64,000 nucleotides of DNA from Gammaproteobacteria bacterium (GCA_016194635.1 JACQBC010000012.1:43663-107662), one strand, 5' to 3'. Shown: positions 9,392 through 19,833, numbered from the stretch's first letter. A program made the numbers and translations. Notes: a model not told the origin generated them from the sequence alone.

Positions 9392-9895
9392 ATGATGCAG
9401 CGTCAGTTAATCATTGTTCGCCACGCCAAGGCGGAATCCGTTGGGCCCAACGACCAGCAACGGGTGTTAAATATCCTCGGGATGGAAGAAGCCGAAGCGC
9501 TGGGAGGCTGGTGCCTCGCACAGGGCTTGCATCCCGACGCGGTGTATTGTTCCAGCGCGATTCGCACCCGCCAAACCTGGGAAACCCTCTGTCGTATCAC
9601 TACCTGGGATACGGTGGTGGTGCACTACGATGCCAAGTTATATTTGGCCGAGATTTCGTATTTATTGCGCTGGCTGACCACCTTAGCGCCTAATCAATAC
9701 CAGGTGATGTTAATCGGACATAATCCCGGGCTGGAGCAGTTGGCTAACCAACTTTCCAGCCTATCCTTGCCGCGTAATAGTCACGGCGAACTCCTGGCAA
9801 CCGCGAATTTGATGCAATTCGAGTTTCCCGGTGATTGGCACAAGGTATTAACCCAGGGGACATTATTGCGGGTATTTCGCCCCCAAAATTACTAA
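9392..9895 (+). CDS. sixA: phosphohistidine phosphatase SixA
   Basis: Histidine phosphatase that removes phosphate from phosphohistidine in phosphorelay or PTS proteins. 167 aa; the catalytic RHG-type motif is IVRHAKAE (residues 8-15) and the second histidine lies in LIGHNPGLEQL. CSSAIRTRQTWETL matches the branch's SSPxxRAxQT signature. The first codons are ATG ATG; the start chosen is the first. Operon with the SirB1 gene. Confidence 0.93.
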   Translation: MMQRQLIIVRHAKAESVGPNDQQRVLNILGMEEAEALGGWCLAQGLHPDAVYCSSAIRTRQTWETLCRITTWDTVVVHYDAKLYLAEISYLLRWLTTLAPNQYQVMLIGHNPGLEQLANQLSSLSLPRNSHGELLATANLMQFEFPGDWHKVLTQGTLLRVFRPQNY

Positions 9896-9929
9896 CCCAT
9901 CAGCACGTTAATCAGCAAGGAAATTATTC

Positions 9930-10523
9930 ATGAGCACTGACAATCTCGATGAAAAATCACTGGATATCTTGTTTCGCAGCGCGCGTAGCCATAACGGCTG
10001 GCAAGACAAAGCGCTGACAGACCGGCAATTGCAACAGATCTACGATCTGATGAAACTAGGACCGACCAGCGCCAATTCTTGTCCGGCGAGGTTGGTCTTT
10101 GTGAAAAGCGCGCCGGCCAAGGAAAAGCTTAAACCGTGTTTGGCCCCGGGCAACGTCGAGAAATCCATGACGGCGCCGGTGGTGGCGATCATCGGCATGG
10201 ATATGGAGTTCTACGACAAACTTCCAATGCTGTTTCCGCATACCGATGCGCGCAGTTGGTTTGTCGGCAGTCCCGAAAAAATTCGCGACAATGCTTTTCG
10301 TAACAGCTCTTTACAGGGGGCGTACTTTATTATGGCGGTACGATCCCTCGGTTTGGATGCTGGACCGATGAGCGGCTTCGACGCGGCACTGGTCAATCAA
10401 CAATTTTTTACCGGCACCAAGGTGCTAGTAAATTTCATCTGTGCCATAGGCTATGGTGATACCACTAAATTACACCCACGGCTTCCGCGGCTGAGTTTTA
10501 ACGAGGCATGCCGGGTTGTTTAA
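9930..10523 (+). CDS. nitroreductase family protein, RutE/HadB-like
   Basis: FMN-dependent reductase of about the length (197 aa) of malonic semialdehyde reductase RutE. Visible family features: LDILFRSARSHNGWQDK at the N-terminus, LMKLGPTSANSCPARLVFVKS and the C-terminal GYGDTTKLHPRLPRLSFNEA. The cofactor is inferred from the family. No other pyrimidine-degradation rut gene is near, so the true substrate is open. A clear ribosome site (AAGGAAATT) precedes the ATG. Confidence 0.88.
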   Translation: MSTDNLDEKSLDILFRSARSHNGWQDKALTDRQLQQIYDLMKLGPTSANSCPARLVFVKSAPAKEKLKPCLAPGNVEKSMTAPVVAIIGMDMEFYDKLPMLFPHTDARSWFVGSPEKIRDNAFRNSSLQGAYFIMAVRSLGLDAGPMSGFDAALVNQQFFTGTKVLVNFICAIGYGDTTKLHPRLPRLSFNEACRVV

Positions 10524-10583
10524 AGAAGTATCACAACCGTTTGCCGTTATGCACGAATAACAGAATTGATGAGCGGTTGCGTT

Positions 10584-11666
10584 ATGACACCCAAGCAACG
10601 CTACTCCACGGATCTCAAGCGGCCGGATTTTGCTGCCGATGCCATCCAGGCGGCCGCGGTTGAGCAATTAAATAACCTATATCAGCAATTAGAAATGTCT
10701 GCGGTGCCATCCACCGGGGTGTTGTCGCGTTGGTGGCGTAAGCCGGTACCCATCAAGGGTTTGTATCTGTGGGGCAGCGTCGGCCGGGGCAAAACCTATT
10801 TAATGGATTGTTTTTATGATGGCCTACAAGCCACCCGTAAGCAGCGAGTCCATTACCACCGTTTCATGCTCGATATCCACGCCCAACTGAAACACCTGCC
10901 AAAATCACCTAATCCCTTGCCCATCATTGGGCGGCAGATCGCCGCCAAGATCCAGGTGTTATGTTTGGATGAATTTCATGTCAGCGACGTGGCGGACGCG
11001 ATGTTGCTCGCCGGTTTATTACAAGCCATGCTGGATAACGGTATGACCTTGGTGGCTACCTCTAATACGGCTATAGATAATCTGTATCTGAACGGACTAC
11101 AGCGGGAACGTTTTATGGCGGCGATTCAGCTATTAAAAAACCATACCATCGAGATCGATTTGCAACAGGGGGTTGATTATCGTCTGGCGCATTTGGAAAA
11201 AGGCCAGACCTATATGGTGGCGATCGACGGGGCGATGTACGATCTATTGGCGGCGCGGTTAAACGAGCTTGCCCCCGCGCAAGTGCAACACAACTGTACC
11301 CTCGATATTAATGGCCGTGCGGTACATGCCCGTGCCGAGTCCGACGATGTGGTGTGGTTTGACTTTGAGGAAATTTGTAATACCCCACGGGCCGCGCAGG
11401 ACTATTTAGAGATCGCCTGCCATTATCACACGGTGCTCATTTCAGCGATCCCGAAGATGGGTGAAGCGCAGGAAAGTGCGGCCAAGCGTTTTATGCATTT
11501 AATTGATGCGCTGTATGATCATCATGTGAAACTGCTGGCCACCGCGCAGGCCCCGCCGCAAGGTCTGTATTTCGGCCGGCAGCTCAAAGGGGCGTTTGAC
11601 CGCACCGTCAGTCGTTTGATTGAAATGAATACCCGGGACTACCTGGCCCTACCTCACAAGCTTTGA
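10584..11666 (+). CDS. zapE: cell division protein ZapE (AFG1-like ATPase)
   Basis: Cytoplasmic AAA-type ATPase that associates with the divisome and FtsZ in E. coli. Walker A is GSVGRGKTYLMD, Walker B IQVLCLDEFHVSD, sensor 1 LVATSN; the family's NGLQRERF and the C-terminal LYFGRQLKGAFDRTVSRLIEM are present. The ATG at 10584 (MTPKQRYSTDL) is preferred because ZapE proteins begin this way; ATG 10569 and TTG 10566 are possible alternatives in frame. The region between Walker A and B is slightly short but intact. Confidence 0.93.
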   Translation: MTPKQRYSTDLKRPDFAADAIQAAAVEQLNNLYQQLEMSAVPSTGVLSRWWRKPVPIKGLYLWGSVGRGKTYLMDCFYDGLQATRKQRVHYHRFMLDIHAQLKHLPKSPNPLPIIGRQIAAKIQVLCLDEFHVSDVADAMLLAGLLQAMLDNGMTLVATSNTAIDNLYLNGLQRERFMAAIQLLKNHTIEIDLQQGVDYRLAHLEKGQTYMVAIDGAMYDLLAARLNELAPAQVQHNCTLDINGRAVHARAESDDVVWFDFEEICNTPRAAQDYLEIACHYHTVLISAIPKMGEAQESAAKRFMHLIDALYDHHVKLLATAQAPPQGLYFGRQLKGAFDRTVSRLIEMNTRDYLALPHKL

Positions 11667-11677
11667 GATTACAGGGC

Positions 11678-12151
11678 TTATGCGACCACCCGTTGCGGGT
11701 ACAATTGGTTTTCAACTTTGACAAACAATTCCCCCCGAACGATAGGTTTGCCTATAAAGTCATTGGCGCCTAATTTGGTCAGCCAAAATTGTTCGGTAGG
11801 TTGTTCAGTGCCACTAATAATAATAATGGGAATAGCCTGAGTGATTTGATCTTTGCGGATTTTACGGGTGGCTTGGAAACCATTCAAACCCGGCATGATC
11901 ACATCCATCAAAATAAGATCAGGACGCTGGCGTCTCGCCAGCTCAATGCCGGTCATGCCGTCATTGGCTTCAAGAACGTAGTAACCATCCTGTTCCAACA
12001 TGGTACGCAGGTTGTGAACCACGGTCAGCGAGTCATCAACCACCAAAATTTTAATGACTTTGTTCTTAGGCAGACGCTGTTTAGTACGCCGCTCCGCACC
12101 GCCACTGCGGCGGTTACGGTTGAACAAGTCACGTAATGATAATTTCTCCAT
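11678..12151 (-). CDS. response regulator, PilH-like single receiver domain
   Basis: 157 aa. After a basic 30-residue N-terminal extension rich in Arg (RNRRSGGAERRTKQR), a full receiver domain follows: acidic pair DD in ILVVDDS, phospho-acceptor Asp in LILMDVIMPG, Thr/Ser in IIISGTE and Lys in FIGKP. No output domain, like PilG/PilH/CheY types. The ATG at 12151 is preferred over GTG 12154. Convergent with zapE. Its kinase is not in the window; the basic extension could bind nucleic acid or membrane, which is inference. Confidence 0.9.
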   Translation of the reverse strand: MEKLSLRDLFNRNRRSGGAERRTKQRLPKNKVIKILVVDDSLTVVHNLRTMLEQDGYYVLEANDGMTGIELARRQRPDLILMDVIMPGLNGFQATRKIRKDQITQAIPIIIISGTEQPTEQFWLTKLGANDFIGKPIVRGELFVKVENQLYPQRVVA

Positions 12152-12488
12152 CACCTATCCCCGTAACTGCACAAAGTCTATTGGTCTATTCCAGTTTAGT
12201 ACATACTCACTTCCTAGTATTCAGTTACTGATCAAGTTAACACTCCTGTTAATAGTATGTTTTTCAGGATTGACCAAACTATATGCACCATAACAACTAT
12301 TCCATTCTATTGGAACAGGATATTTGTTACAAAATGCAAATTCAGTAAGTTTGTCGCACCAGGAATGATATGTTGGTTAGGTATGAAGCGGTACTGCGTC
12401 ACATTAATCTGTGCGCGCGGTTATTCTTATAAAGATGTTGGGTGCAAATTTTGCGGTGGAGTATTAGGGGGCCTGAGGATCGCAACTC
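12152..12488. other. intergenic, no gene seen
   Basis: AT-rich stretch upstream of the response regulator. I find no conserved protein in any frame and no clear hairpin or tRNA. It presumably holds the regulator's promoter, but no confident -35/-10 pair stands out. Confidence 0.5.
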
Positions 12489-13196
12489 CCTCGCCTTGGC
12501 CCTGCTGTGCCGTTTATCGCGGTACCCACCACGATGGGGACGGGCAGCGAGGCGATCAAAAACACAGTCCTCCCTCCCGCCCTGCAACGCTGATCGCCAC
12601 CAATGGCAAGGATGCCTTAACCCAATTATCGAATCCTCTGTCTCCACCCGCGCGAATGTGTTTACCGATTCCCTGGTTATTAGCGGATTGCGTGCCGTAC
12701 GGGACGGGTTATCACCCTGATCACCCGGGAGGCTAAGGTTGTGTTACAGCCCAGGAAAAGATGGCCTATGCAGCCTTGCTCTCGGGCATCACCCTCGCCC
12801 AGGCCGGAGTGGGTTGCGTCCATGGCTTGGCGGCACTGTTAGGGCTGTTTTTCCCCATACTTCATAGGGTTATCTGTGGCAGCCTATTGAGCAGTGCCAT
12901 CCAATCCAACCTGGAGAGCTAGTTACAACGTGAACCGGAAAGCCCGGCCTTGGATAAATATGCCCGCCTGAGTGAGGTATTATGGGAACGCCACCGTCGC
13001 GCGCGAAAACGCTTGGCAGGCGCTGCTGGAATTCTCACCGCCTGACACAACAACTGCGTTTGCCGCGGTTAGGGAGTACGGGTACCCAGGAGCAGCTTGA
13101 TACCTTGTGGCGAACGCCCGGGGCAATAGCATGAAAACCAACCCCATCGTATTACACGACAACGAGCTGCGACAGATCGTATTAAACCCTGTGTAA
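12489..13196 (+). pseudogene. decayed iron-containing alcohol dehydrogenase (C-terminal two thirds)
   Basis: Translating the three plus frames piecewise gives a recognisable group III (iron) alcohol dehydrogenase. Frame from 12489: PFIAVPTTMGTGSEA and then a stop; next frame: IESSVSTRANVFTDSLVISG; then, from 12761: MAYAALLSGITLAQAG, GCVHGLAALLG (the iron-ligand His segment) and, after a TAG at 12920, LDKYARLSEVLW; finally NSMKTNPIVLHDNELRQIV to a TAA at 13194. Each piece lies in the order of the family, but frames shift at least three times and stops interrupt it. The N-terminal NAD-binding part is missing. A dead gene, not an assembly slip, because several independent lesions are needed. Confidence 0.85.
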
Positions 13197-13206
13197 AGGA
13201 TCCTCA

Positions 13207-13923
13207 ATGTCAGAAACTCGGTTTCAATTTGATTGTATCGGTATTATTCGCTCACCCTGCAAGGAAAAATTCGCTGTTCCCCGCCAGGCTGGGCTGGCGC
13301 CGGCGTTAATCGCCAGTATTGATATCTTGCCAGCGTTTGCACGCCCGGAGGCATTTAAACAGATCGAGGGTTTCTCTCACCTATGGTTAATCAGCGTGTT
13401 TCACCAGGCCCAGCGTCAAGGCTGGCAGCCAACGGTGCGCCCGCCGCGTTTGGGTGGAAATAACCGCGTCGGCGTATTTGCTTCCCGTGCCCCCTATCGG
13501 CCTAATCCCATTGGTATGTCGGTAGTGGAATTACAGCAGGTAATCACCGAGGCTGGGGCTATCCGCTTGCTGATCCGCGGGTGTGATTTAATCGATGGGA
13601 CACCGATCCTCGATATCAAACCTTATCTAGCCTATGCCGATAGTCACCCCCAGGCGCGGGGCGGGTATACAGAAAATCTACCTCCGCCTTGCATGGGCGT
13701 AGAGTTTTCTCCACCGGCGCGACAGGCCTGCGAGGTGTTTGGAGTGGAACAGTCCCAGGATCTCGCAGTATTAATCACCCAGTTGATTCAACACGACCCG
13801 CGACCCGCTTATATTGAGCTTAAGCAGGAACGGCACTATGCCTTCCGGTTATTCGATTACGATGTACGGTTTCATATTAACGCCGGGGTGGCACGCGTGG
13901 ATACCGTACGGCGTATTGAGTAA
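13207..13923 (+). CDS. trmO: tRNA (t6A37) methyltransferase TrmO (TsaA family)
   Basis: SAM-dependent enzyme that N6-methylates threonylcarbamoyladenosine at tRNA position 37. 238 aa with the YaeB-type beta-barrel signatures: FDCIGIIRSPCKEKFAVPRQ, FSHLWLISVFH, NNRVGVFASRAPYRPNPIGMS (split by my reading of the conserved RxPxRPNPIG) and DGTPILDIKPYLAYAD. Good ribosome site AAAGGATCCTCA before the ATG. It stands 11 bases after the end of the dehydrogenase ruin. Confidence 0.94.
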   Translation: MSETRFQFDCIGIIRSPCKEKFAVPRQAGLAPALIASIDILPAFARPEAFKQIEGFSHLWLISVFHQAQRQGWQPTVRPPRLGGNNRVGVFASRAPYRPNPIGMSVVELQQVITEAGAIRLLIRGCDLIDGTPILDIKPYLAYADSHPQARGGYTENLPPPCMGVEFSPPARQACEVFGVEQSQDLAVLITQLIQHDPRPAYIELKQERHYAFRLFDYDVRFHINAGVARVDTVRRIE

Positions 13924-14011
13924 TATCTATCCAATCCCCCCTAAAAATCTGTGCTGAACCCCCAGTTTTTATACGCTATCCTTTCTTAGTAGCCGCAACC
14001 CGTGGAAAGCA

Positions 14012-16570
14012 ATGACTAACCATTCAAGTTGGAAAGATCGGTTGCAGGGATTTCCGATCTTCCACAGTTTACGCAAGCAATTTCTCTTCCTGGCCATCCT
14101 CTTGGGGACGGTGGTGATTGCGTACACTTGGATTGCCGGTAATACCGTGTCACGCAGTAGTAAAATCAGCACCACTAATATCGAAGAGCGGATTACGGTC
14201 GCGGATTTAATCCACCGCTTGCGGCGTGCGATCATCGTGGCCGATGATGCTTTGAATTTGTACCTGCTCGCGCCCAGCGAACCAACCCGCAACACCTTTC
14301 GCGATCGGCTCGCCCATGCGCAGCATTTGCTTGATCAATTGTTAGAGATTCAATGGGCGGGTCAGGGCGAAATGCTCAGCATATTGCATGTATTAAAACC
14401 CTTATTGTCAAATCTAGCCGCGGCGGGCGAAACCGTGATGACGGTGCGGCAAGACGCCAATCTCATGTACCCATCGATGCGCCTGGCCAACGGTCACATG
14501 TTAGATGACCATCTGAATTTCTTAGGCGGAGCAAACACCATTATTCAGTTACTAAAGAAAAATAATTTAACCATAAATAAAAAGTACGACCAGCAACTAT
14601 TAGGTCAGTTATATGAATTGCGGGATGTCTGGCATAGGATGATTTCTTCTTATCGGCTCTATCTAATAAACCGGATTGGATCTTTGTACAATGAGACATT
14701 GCCTGGGCAGATCCACGATGTTGAGATGTTATATGCAACTAGTCAAAACGACCTGAAAAAAATCACCCGCTTGACACAGCGCAATTATAGCGATATCGAG
14801 ATTCTTACCTCGGTCGAACAGTTGAATAACGCGGCATCGAATTGGATGTCGGGTTACAAGGAGGTGTTGAAAATTAACGCCGATAACCATTGGCGCGGTG
14901 ATTTATCGCTCATGCAAGATATTATTCACCCGTCGATGGATAAGGTGTATGAAAAACTCGACCAACTTGAAAACGAGATCAAACAATCGGCCAACTTAAA
15001 CTTGGTGGAACAAAATGATATTGGTGACAGGGTTATCCATTCGTTATGGGGGATGGCGGCGTTTGTATTATTCATAGCAGTGGCCAGTCTGATCGTAGTT
15101 GAATTTAATTTTATTCGCCCGATCGCCGAGGTTGCGCGCAGTTTAAAAGACGAGGCCCATGGACGTACTGTAGAATTACCCTTGCGGGTGCAGGCCGAGG
15201 AGATCCGTGATCTCACCGATGCCTTCCGCGAGTTACGCCATCAAGTGCATAGCCGGCAGATGGCGCTGGAACATATTGCCATGCACGATTCGTTGACATC
15301 CTTACCCAACCGCGCCTTGCTGATGGATCGTTTACAACAAGCAATTGAAAACGCCCGCAAACGCGAACGCCATTTGGCGCTGATCATGCTCGATCTAGAC
15401 CGCTTTAAAGAAATCAATGACACCCTCGGTCACCAAATCGGTGATGCCCTGTTACAACAAGTAGGTTCCCGGTTGCGCGGGGTATTGCGCGATTCCGATA
15501 CCGTGGCGCGCTTGGGGGGCGATGAATTCGCGATATTACTGACCAACGTTAACGACGCCAACGCGTTGCGGATCGCCACCTCGATCCATGATACTTTGGA
15601 AAAGGTGTACGAGGTGTACGAACATTCTCTCTATGTGGGGGTGAGCCTGGGGGTTGCGGTATACCCGCATCACGGCGATAGCGCCGATATGTTGTTGCAA
15701 CATTCAGATGTGGCCATGTACATGGCGAAACGCAGTAATACCGGCCTGGCCCTGTATGATATCAGCCGCGACCAGCACAGTGTTTCGCAACTCTCAGTTT
15801 TGTCGGATTTGCGGTCCGCGATCGAGAACGACGAATTGTATCTGGAATATCAACCCAAACTGTCATTGGCCGACGGCCGCGTCACCGGAGTCGAAGCGTT
15901 AGTGCGCTGGCGGCATCCCGTGCATGGCAGGGTTATGCCGGATGATTTTATCCCGACCGCGGAACAGACCGGTTTAATAAAACGCCTGTCCCCCTGGTTG
16001 TTGGAGAAAGCGGTGCGTGATTGCAAACACTTACATGAGCTAGGGCATAAAATCAGTGTGTCGATTAATCTATCGGTGTGGGATGTGCAAGATGGAAAAT
16101 TGGCGGATTCGATCCGTTTGATCCTGGAACAAGCGCAATTCCCCGCTGAGTTTCTGCTGTTGGAAATCACCGAACGCGTCATGATGGCTGAACCCGATCG
16201 TGCCTACCAGATACTGGTCGAGATCGATAAGATGGGCGTGAAAATCGTTATTGATGACTTTGGTACGGGATTTTCTTCTTTGGTCTACCTGAAACAAATG
16301 CCGGTGGATACATTGAAGATCGACAAATCTTTTGTTATTAATATGCTCCACGACGAAAGCGACTCGACCATCGTACACTCGATTATCGAATTGGCCCACA
16401 ACCTGGGGCTTGATGTGGTGGCCGAGGGGGTGGAAAATGATCAGACCTGGATGTGGTTGAAAAAATGGCGTTGTGATTATGCGCAAGGGTATTATGTCAG
16501 TCATCCGCTGGGGTTGCAGGAGTTGGAAAATTACCTAAACACCTTTGATCAGAAAATCATGTTGAATTAG
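14012..16570 (+). CDS. membrane-anchored GGDEF-EAL cyclic-di-GMP protein
   Basis: 852 aa. Helix at residues 25-45, a periplasmic helical sensor of about 290 residues of unrecognised type, second helix near 345-365, a HAMP-like linker (RPIAEVARSLKDEAHG), then GGDEF and EAL domains. The cyclase site ARLGGDEFAILL is intact (about 503) and an RDSD five residues upstream fits the inhibitory I-site. The EAL part has EALVRW, LEITERVMM, DDFGTGFSSL, LKIDKSF, AEGVEN and YAQGYY, so phosphodiesterase residues are complete too. It could make or degrade c-di-GMP; which dominates cannot be told. A small membrane gene follows seven bases downstream. Confidence 0.95.
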   Translation: MTNHSSWKDRLQGFPIFHSLRKQFLFLAILLGTVVIAYTWIAGNTVSRSSKISTTNIEERITVADLIHRLRRAIIVADDALNLYLLAPSEPTRNTFRDRLAHAQHLLDQLLEIQWAGQGEMLSILHVLKPLLSNLAAAGETVMTVRQDANLMYPSMRLANGHMLDDHLNFLGGANTIIQLLKKNNLTINKKYDQQLLGQLYELRDVWHRMISSYRLYLINRIGSLYNETLPGQIHDVEMLYATSQNDLKKITRLTQRNYSDIEILTSVEQLNNAASNWMSGYKEVLKINADNHWRGDLSLMQDIIHPSMDKVYEKLDQLENEIKQSANLNLVEQNDIGDRVIHSLWGMAAFVLFIAVASLIVVEFNFIRPIAEVARSLKDEAHGRTVELPLRVQAEEIRDLTDAFRELRHQVHSRQMALEHIAMHDSLTSLPNRALLMDRLQQAIENARKRERHLALIMLDLDRFKEINDTLGHQIGDALLQQVGSRLRGVLRDSDTVARLGGDEFAILLTNVNDANALRIATSIHDTLEKVYEVYEHSLYVGVSLGVAVYPHHGDSADMLLQHSDVAMYMAKRSNTGLALYDISRDQHSVSQLSVLSDLRSAIENDELYLEYQPKLSLADGRVTGVEALVRWRHPVHGRVMPDDFIPTAEQTGLIKRLSPWLLEKAVRDCKHLHELGHKISVSINLSVWDVQDGKLADSIRLILEQAQFPAEFLLLEITERVMMAEPDRAYQILVEIDKMGVKIVIDDFGTGFSSLVYLKQMPVDTLKIDKSFVINMLHDESDSTIVHSIIELAHNLGLDVVAEGVENDQTWMWLKKWRCDYAQGYYVSHPLGLQELENYLNTFDQKIMLN

Positions 16571-16577
16571 GAGTTGT

Positions 16578-16922
16578 ATGAAACTGTTGTCAGTTCGATC
16601 GGTGGTTGCCGAGTTTGGGATATTGCGGGTATTGTTGATCGGCGGGGCGGTGTTCAGCCTGTTACTGCGCCCCACCCCTATGATTGACCCCTCCTATAGC
16701 GGCTGGAACATATTGTTCTATTTATTGGTTCCGGTGCTGGCCCCGATTCAATTTATGCTGCATGCCTTGGATGCCTTGATGGGACTGGTACTGATGTCCG
16801 ATAAGATCGGCAGTGAACGGTTGCGTTATCGCCGTATCGTGATGACCCAAAGTATCCTCGCCTTGGTCTTGTTAGCGTATTGGGGGCCCTATTTTATTGC
16901 GATCAACGGTAACCTTAAATAA
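16578..16922 (+). CDS. hypothetical inner membrane protein, 114 aa
   Basis: Three hydrophobic segments (about residues 13-30, 45-72 and 91-108) and a basic loop GSERLRYRRIVM. No family recognised. Starts at an ATG with a strong ribosome site (TAGGAGTTGT) that overlaps the end of the GGDEF-EAL gene spacer, so the two are probably co-transcribed. A role with the c-di-GMP protein is only suggested by position. Confidence 0.75.
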   Translation: MKLLSVRSVVAEFGILRVLLIGGAVFSLLLRPTPMIDPSYSGWNILFYLLVPVLAPIQFMLHALDALMGLVLMSDKIGSERLRYRRIVMTQSILALVLLAYWGPYFIAINGNLK

Positions 16923-17023
16923 TTCATTGTAATTGAAGGATCCGCGTAGTTTAGCTTCTGCTACATTAACTTTTTCCCACCTCGGACGATAACCGGGTTA
17001 TCACGTCGTCGGATCTTAAGGTT

Positions 17024-17182
17024 ATGCTGGTACGCAACACGCACTTCCTGCAAAGGCGCTGGTCGCTCGTCTGTCCCTGGCTCAAGCGGATTGGGCTATA
17101 TGGGGTTGGGTTTTTTTTGCTAAAAGGGTTGCTATGGTTAGTGCTGCCGGCCGTATTGACCTATTGGGGCTTGCGCGGCTAA
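17024..17182 (+). CDS. possible small membrane protein, 52 aa
   Basis: Short reading frame from ATG 17024 with a basic N-terminus and one or two hydrophobic stretches (GLYGVGFFLLKGLLWLVLPAV), ending LTYWGLRG. The frame is open further upstream to about 16970. The ribosome site is weak (AAGG two bases before the ATG). Its last four bases overlap the convergent thioredoxin gene's end. Amino acid composition is that of a real small membrane protein, but I know no family; treat as a candidate. Confidence 0.45.
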   Translation: MLVRNTHFLQRRWSLVCPWLKRIGLYGVGFFLLKGLLWLVLPAVLTYWGLRG

Positions 17183-17526
17183 TGTTTCGGACCGAGGTGC
17201 TTGGCGATCATGGCCATGATCGCCACTTTGGATTGCGCCCCACTAAAACGATCCGCCTCGTTGCCGTTGATAAATAAAATTACCGTGGGAAACCCGCGTA
17301 CCTGGTAACGGCCGGCGAGTTTCATATTATCACCCGCGTCGACCTCCAATTTTGCCAGGCCAATAACCCCCGCGTACTCGCGGATCAGCTGTTCCAAGAT
17401 AGGGGATAAAACCCGGCACGGACCGCACCAATCGGCCCAGAAATCCACGAGGATCGGCCGACTGTGGGATGCGGTAATGACCCGGGAGTCAAATTCTTCA
17501 AGCTGGATCACGACACTATTTGTCAT
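17179..17526 (-). CDS. thioredoxin-domain protein with WCGPC site
   Basis: 115 aa, the size of cytoplasmic thioredoxin. Active site FWADWCGPCRVLSP, buried aspartate in VDFWAD, KLEVDAGDN and the cis-proline in RGFPTVILFINGNE. The N-terminus (VIQLEEFDSRVITA) has no signal peptide. Dithiol-disulfide reductase of the cytosol; whether it is the main thioredoxin or a secondary one cannot be decided here. Divergent from ygiQ. Confidence 0.92.
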   Translation of the reverse strand: MTNSVVIQLEEFDSRVITASHSRPILVDFWADWCGPCRVLSPILEQLIREYAGVIGLAKLEVDAGDNMKLAGRYQVRGFPTVILFINGNEADRFSGAQSKVAIMAMIAKHLGPKH

Positions 17527-17667
17527 TTAAAGCCTACCCCTAGCCCGTGGATGGGTAGGATTATACTGTAGTTATCCCGTGCAGGTGAATTATCCCGTGC
17601 GAACAATGGCGGGCGTCTCTGATATAATGTCCCTAAGCACATCCCACTGATACGTCCACCTTTACCC

Positions 17668-19833
17668 ATGCAACACACCGCCCGCGATATCTTTTCCTAT
17701 AAGGCCTATTGGGCTGCACGGCTACTGCCCGCACCGGTATTGCCGATGTCGCGGGCTGAAATGGATACGTTGGGCTGGGACAGCTGTGACATTATCATTG
17801 TGACCGGGGATGCCTATGTGGATCATCCTAGTTTTGGGATGGCCGTGATCGGGCGTGTGTTGGAAGCGCAAGGATTCCGCGTCGGTATTATCGCCCAACC
17901 GGATTGGCGTTCAACAGAAGATTTCCAACGCCTGGGTAAACCCAATTTATTTTTTGGGGTAACCGCCGGCAATATGGATTCGATGGTAAATCGTTACACC
18001 TCGGATCGAAAAATCCGTAGTAACGATGCCTATACACCGGCAGGCACCGCGGGCAAACGCCCGGATCGCTCCGTCACCGTGTATGCCCAACGTTGTCGTG
18101 AGACGTATCACCAGGTACCGATCATCATCGGAGGTATTGAAGCCAGTCTGCGGCGGATTGCGCATTACGATTATTGGCAAGACAAGGTCCGCCGTTCGGT
18201 ATTACTGGATAGCAAGGCCGATCTGCTGGTATACGGCAATGCCGAGCGGCAGATCACCGAAATCGCCCATCGCCTGGCCAAGGGTGAAGCGATCAACACC
18301 CTTACCGATATTCGCGGCACCGCCATTGTGGCATCCGGACTCCCGGCGGATTGGGCTGTGATCGATTCGACCCAGATCGATACACCCGGTGCCGTAACAG
18401 CCCCGCTTGATCCTTATGTGGATCAAAGCGTGGCCTGTCAGCCAGACAATACCCTGGGCACGTTCGTGCCGTTCCAACGGCGGGTGCTCAAACACGATCG
18501 CAGCAAGACCGCGATCCGGTTACCGGAATATGACGCGGTTAAACAAGACCCGGTACTGTATGCCCATGCCTCGCGGGTGTTTCATTTGGAAACCAATCCC
18601 GGCAATGCCCGGGTGATCATTCAAGGCCACGGTGATCGCGATGTGTGGATCAATCCACCGCCATTACCTTTGACCACCAAGGAATTGGACAAGGTTTTTG
18701 AATTGCCCTATACCCGCGTTGCACACCCACACTACGGTACGAATCAAATCCCAGCCTATGAGATGATCCGTTTTTCGGTGAATATCATGCGCGGTTGTTT
18801 TGGTGGGTGCACCTTTTGTTCGATCACCGAACACGAGGGTCGTATTATTCAGAGCCGTTCGCAGGCATCGATCCTGCGCGAGATCGAAACCATCCGTGAT
18901 ACCGTACCGGGTTTTACCGGGGTGATCTCAGACCTAGGTGGTCCCACCGCCAATATGTATCGCCTGGCCTGCAAGGATCAAGAAATCGAATCCTCGTGCC
19001 GGCGCCTATCTTGTGTGTTTCCAGAGATTTGTTCCAATCTGAATACCAATCATGAGCATTTGATTGAGCTATATCGTCGCGCACGCGCCTTGCCAGGGGT
19101 TAAAAAAATCTTAATCGCCTCGGGATTACGTTACGACTTGGCGAATCGTTCTCCTGAATACGTTAAAGAATTAGTCACCCATCATGTCGGCGGTTATTTA
19201 AAGATTGCTCCTGAACATACCGAAGCCGCGCCGTTATCAAAAATGATGAAGCCGGGGATCGGTGCCTATGATCGGTTTAAAGAATTATTCGATAAATATT
19301 CCAAAGAAGCGGGTAAAGAGCAATACTTGATACCGTATTTCATCGCCGCGCACCCCGGCAGCCGCGATGAAGATATGTTGCACTTGGCCGTGTGGTTGAA
19401 GCAACACGGATTTCGCGCCGATCAAGTCCAAACTTTTTTACCCTCACCGATGGCCTTGGCCACGGCCATGTATCATTCCGGCAAGAACCCGCTTAAAAAA
19501 GTCAAACACAGCAGTGATAACGTGGATGTACCCAAGGGGCTGCGGCAACGTCGTTTACACAAGGCATTTTTGCGCTATCATGATCCGGAGAATTGGCCCT
19601 TGCTGCGTCAAGCCTTAAAGGACATGGGACGCGCCGATTTAATTGGTAATGGCAAACGCCATTTAATACCGTTGTGGCAACCGCAAGGAACTGTAGCCCG
19701 GTCACAAGGTCCCAGGCAGGGTAACAAAGCCCGGCCATTTTTAACCCAACACACAGGATTACCTAAAGTTCCCGCGCTGCCAAAAATTAAAAATCCACAA
19801 AGCGCGAAACGGCGCACACCTCGTACCCCTTGA
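17668..19833 (+). CDS. ygiQ: YgiQ family radical SAM protein
   Basis: 721 aa, typical length. N-terminal domain with [21 protein letters not shown], then the radical SAM core with the [4Fe-4S] motif CFGGCTFC (Cx3Cx2C, about residue 378) and [28 protein letters not shown] and the C-terminal [13 protein letters not shown]. The basic, proline-rich tail (last 50 residues) is normal for the family. Molecular function is unknown. A CCTTGA-AATA-TCAAGG palindrome straddles the stop but lacks a T run. Confidence 0.95.
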   Translation: MQHTARDIFSYKAYWAARLLPAPVLPMSRAEMDTLGWDSCDIIIVTGDAYVDHPSFGMAVIGRVLEAQGFRVGIIAQPDWRSTEDFQRLGKPNLFFGVTAGNMDSMVNRYTSDRKIRSNDAYTPAGTAGKRPDRSVTVYAQRCRETYHQVPIIIGGIEASLRRIAHYDYWQDKVRRSVLLDSKADLLVYGNAERQITEIAHRLAKGEAINTLTDIRGTAIVASGLPADWAVIDSTQIDTPGAVTAPLDPYVDQSVACQPDNTLGTFVPFQRRVLKHDRSKTAIRLPEYDAVKQDPVLYAHASRVFHLETNPGNARVIIQGHGDRDVWINPPPLPLTTKELDKVFELPYTRVAHPHYGTNQIPAYEMIRFSVNIMRGCFGGCTFCSITEHEGRIIQSRSQASILREIETIRDTVPGFTGVISDLGGPTANMYRLACKDQEIESSCRRLSCVFPEICSNLNTNHEHLIELYRRARALPGVKKILIASGLRYDLANRSPEYVKELVTHHVGGYLKIAPEHTEAAPLSKMMKPGIGAYDRFKELFDKYSKEAGKEQYLIPYFIAAHPGSRDEDMLHLAVWLKQHGFRADQVQTFLPSPMALATAMYHSGKNPLKKVKHSSDNVDVPKGLRQRRLHKAFLRYHDPENWPLLRQALKDMGRADLIGNGKRHLIPLWQPQGTVARSQGPRQGNKARPFLTQHTGLPKVPALPKIKNPQSAKRRTPRTP

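Noticed and set aside
12257..12736. 159-codon open frame
   Set aside because: Its sequence is not protein-like and it runs across the dehydrogenase ruin in the wrong frame.
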